A stretch of 7,334 nt of DNA, from assembly GCA_946480515.1 (NCBI GenBank), contig CAMLKX010000093.1, positions 1 through 7,334 on the forward strand. The letters are read 5' to 3'. Numbering within the stretch: position 1 is the first letter of the stretch; every line of letters begins with the position of its first letter. Shown here piece after piece: positions 5,356 to 7,334 of the stretch. The notes below the pieces were generated by a model. That model was given only the letters and a program-made list of their open reading frames with translations. It did not search any database and had not been told where the DNA came from. The DNA comes from an uncultured Sphingomonadaceae bacterium. Its GTDB lineage: Bacteria; Pseudomonadota; Alphaproteobacteria; Sphingomonadales; Sphingomonadaceae. A program made the position numbers and the translations under genes.

Positions 5356-7334
5356 CCGCACCATCGCGAACTCCCGATCGCTGCCGTCCTGCCGGACCTT
5401 ACGGCTGCACTGCGCGCGGGAACGCGAGCCATGCTGGTCGCTCCTCCCGGGGCTGGCAAGACCACTGCGGTCGCGCCAGCACTCCTGCGCGAGCCCTGGT
5501 GCGAAGGCCAGATACTGCTGCTGGTTCCGCGTCGACTGGCCGCCCGCGCCGCCGCCGAGTTCATGGCCGCCCAGTTTGGCCAGGAAGCCGGGAAGACCAT
5601 AGGCTACGCAACCCGGCTCGACAGCAAGACCGGACCGCAAACGCGGGTAATCGCCATGACTCATGGCGTCTATCTGTCGCGGATTCAGGCCGACCCGGAA
5701 TTGACTGGAGTGTCGGCGGTGCTGTTCGATGAACTCCATGAGCGGAGCTTGGACAATGATCTGGCGCTCGCACTGACGCTCGATTCGGGCGAGGCGCTGC
5801 GTCCGGACCTGCGGCTGCTGGCCATGTCGGCGACGCTTGATGGAGCGCGCTTCGCCAAGCTTCTCGGCGGACCGCCGCTGATCGAGAGCGAAGGCAAGAG
5901 CTTCCCGCTCCTGATCGAACATGTCGGCCGTGATGCGGGCGCTCGGATTGAGCCGCAAATGGCAGCGGCAATCCGCCGGGCACTGGCCGAGCACCCCGGG
6001 TCGGCACTCGCCTTCCTGCCCGGGGTTGCGGAGATCGAGCGAACCGCGGAGGCACTCGGCCCGCTGCCCGCCGACGTCGAATTGCACAAGCTGCACGGTG
6101 CGGTCGATCCGTCAGCGCAGCGTGCGGCTCTCGCAGCGGCGGCACCGGGCCGGCGCAAGCTTGTGCTTGCCACCTCGATCGCGGAGACGAGCGTAACGCT
6201 TGAGAGCGTTCGCATCGTGATCGACAGCGGGCTTGCGCGCCGTCCGCGCTACGATCGCGGCGCCGGCCTGACCCGGCTCGTGACCGAGCGCGCCAGCCAG
6301 GCAGCAGTGACCCAGCGCGCGGGACGCGCCGCGCGGCAGTGTCCCGGAATTGCAATCCGCTTGTGGGAAGAGGCGGCGACATCCGCCCTGCCCGCGCATG
6401 ACCCACCCGAAATTCTTGAGGCGGACCTCTCGGGGCTCCTGCTGACTTGCTTGATGTGGGGAGAGTCGAACCCGCGGCGGCTACGGTGGCTCAATCCACC
6501 TCCCGAAGCGGGCCTCACCGAGGCTCTCTCCCGCCTCGAGCAGATCGGTGCGGTCAATTCCGAAGGACGCATCACCCATCACGGTCGTGCCGTCGCGGCT
6601 ACCCCGCTAGAGCCCCGCTTGGCGCATATGCTGATCGATGCCCGCCAGCGGGGGTTCGGGCGCGCCGCCGCTGAAACCGCCGTTCTGCTGACCGAACGCG
6701 GCCTTGGCGGCAATGATCCGGACCTTGAGGTCCGCCATCGGCGCTGGCGCTCCGACCGATCTGCCCGGGCGAACGCGGCGCGGCGAACCGCCTCACGCTT
6801 GAACCGCGATAGTTCAGATCAGGTCGTAACCGCGGAGGACCTCGCCCGGAGCATCGCCCTCGCCTTTCCTGAGCGCTTGTCGCGGCGGCGCGACTCATCG
6901 GGCGAGCATTGGCAATCCGTCGGCGGACGCGCGTTCCGGCTCGAGCCGGCATCGCCGCTCGCGCGCGGTACATGGCTGGCGGTGGCCGAAGTTGCTGGCC
7001 ACGCATCCGGTGCCCGGATCATCAGTGCCGCCACGATCGAGGAAGCCGCGGTCATCGACCTGTTTGCAGATCGGGCCGAGGCGCGACGCGACCTGGCGTT
7101 CGACCCGGCGACTGGCGCAGTCACGGCAACCCGCAGCAGACGATTGGGCGCGATCCGGCTGGCGCTCATCCCTGATCCCGAACCCGATTGGGAGGCGGTA
7201 TCGGCGGCGATGATCGAAGGGGTCAAGGCTCATGGCCTGCATCTGCTGCCGTGGAGCGACGAGGCGGTCGCGCTGCGCCAGCGTGCGCAATTCGCCCGCG
7301 CGTTCGATCCGGCCGTCCCGGCGCTGGATGATGA
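5341..7334 (+). CDS. hrpB: ATP-dependent RNA helicase HrpB, 5' part (runs off right edge)
   Basis: The frame is open from the ATG at 5341 to the window end, giving 664 residues of a protein usually near 800-820, so roughly the last 150 are outside. HrpB is a DExH-box superfamily 2 helicase of the DEAH/RHA group whose cellular role is poorly defined. Motifs in order are: motif I APPGAGKTT (34-42), motif II DELH (130-133, followed by ERSLDND), motif III SAT (163-165), motif IV region ALAFLPGVAEIE (222-233), motif V ATSIAETSVTLE (277-288) and motif VI QRAGRAAR (325-332). Winged-helix and helicase-associated regions follow (LTEALSRLEQIGAV, then LEPRLAHMLIDA), and the HrpB-type C-terminal region has begun. 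DELH replaces the common DEFH/DEAH, and motif VI has Ala331 where Gly is usual; the arginine fingers Arg329 and Arg332 remain. The start is well fixed: an in-frame TGA at 5302 precedes it and no ATG, GTG or TTG lies between. Confidence 0.96.
   Translation, partial: MHLDPPHHRELPIAAVLPDLTAALRAGTRAMLVAPPGAGKTTAVAPALLREPWCEGQILLLVPRRLAARAAAEFMAAQFGQEAGKTIGYATRLDSKTGPQTRVIAMTHGVYLSRIQADPELTGVSAVLFDELHERSLDNDLALALTLDSGEALRPDLRLLAMSATLDGARFAKLLGGPPLIESEGKSFPLLIEHVGRDAGARIEPQMAAAIRRALAEHPGSALAFLPGVAEIERTAEALGPLPADVELHKLHGAVDPSAQRAALAAAAPGRRKLVLATSIAETSVTLESVRIVIDSGLARRPRYDRGAGLTRLVTERASQAAVTQRAGRAARQCPGIAIRLWEEAATSALPAHDPPEILEADLSGLLLTCLMWGESNPRRLRWLNPPPEAGLTEALSRLEQIGAVNSEGRITHHGRAVAATPLEPRLAHMLIDARQRGFGRAAAETAVLLTERGLGGNDPDLEVRHRRWRSDRSARANAARRTASRLNRDSSDQVVTAEDLARSIALAFPERLSRRRDSSGEHWQSVGGRAFRLEPASPLARGTWLAVAEVAGHASGARIISAATIEEAAVIDLFADRAEARRDLAFDPATGAVTATRSRRLGAIRLALIPDPEPDWEAVSAAMIEGVKAHGLHLLPWSDEAVALRQRAQFARAFDPAVPALDD

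Noticed and set aside
5200..6406. Two long overlapping minus-strand frames (298 and 281 codons) opposite hrpB
   Set aside because: The plus strand has ordered helicase motifs I to VI through this stretch; the antisense frames overlap each other and lack known motifs.

Overview
The window is GC-rich (roughly two thirds G+C by eye), with strong G/C preference at third codon positions and tightly packed genes. The protein styles (a FeuP/FeuQ-like two-component pair, a long-chain polyprenyl diphosphate synthase of the UQ-10 type, HrpB helicase, PepSY proteins) suggest an alphaproteobacterium, most likely of the Sphingomonadales. This placement rests on remembered family resemblance, not on a search.

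Layout. At the left edge, on the minus strand, is the N-terminal part of an ABC-F ATPase (start at 517, running off at 1). Its last ~45 visible codons do not look like ABC-F: Walker B is absent and the tail resembles a CheA/ChpA-type kinase. A 93-bp divergent gap with a candidate promoter for the ABC-F gene separates it from a plus-strand block that fills the rest of the window. The block starts with a small secreted PepSY-like protein (611-910), followed by an OmpR/PhoB-family response regulator (1036-1701) whose stop overlaps the TTG start of its histidine kinase (1698-3086). Next come ispB (polyprenyl diphosphate synthase, 3133-4146), a four-helix PepSY-associated membrane protein (4182-5312) and the first 664 codons of hrpB (5341 to the right edge).

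How the genes fit together. The secreted PepSY-like protein, regulator and kinase form a plausible envelope-sensing module, with the small protein a possible periplasmic partner of the kinase's ~130-residue sensor loop. ispB makes the ubiquinone side chain. The PepSY membrane protein belongs to a family often linked to iron or redox functions in the inner membrane. Gaps of 46, 35 and 28 bp make co-transcription from the regulator through hrpB possible, but no functional link among ispB, the PepSY protein and hrpB can be shown.

Most notable observations: (1) the ABC-F gene loses its family signature within a few codons after the LSGGE-type motif and continues in frame as apparently different protein; (2) the hrpB start codon lies in the loop of a perfect 9-bp hairpin whose 5' arm holds the only nearby purine-rich ribosome-binding candidates; (3) HrpB has non-standard residues in motifs II and VI. 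I see no mobile element, CRISPR array, tRNA or rRNA. No wholly new system is evident; most of the window is ordinary core-genome content.
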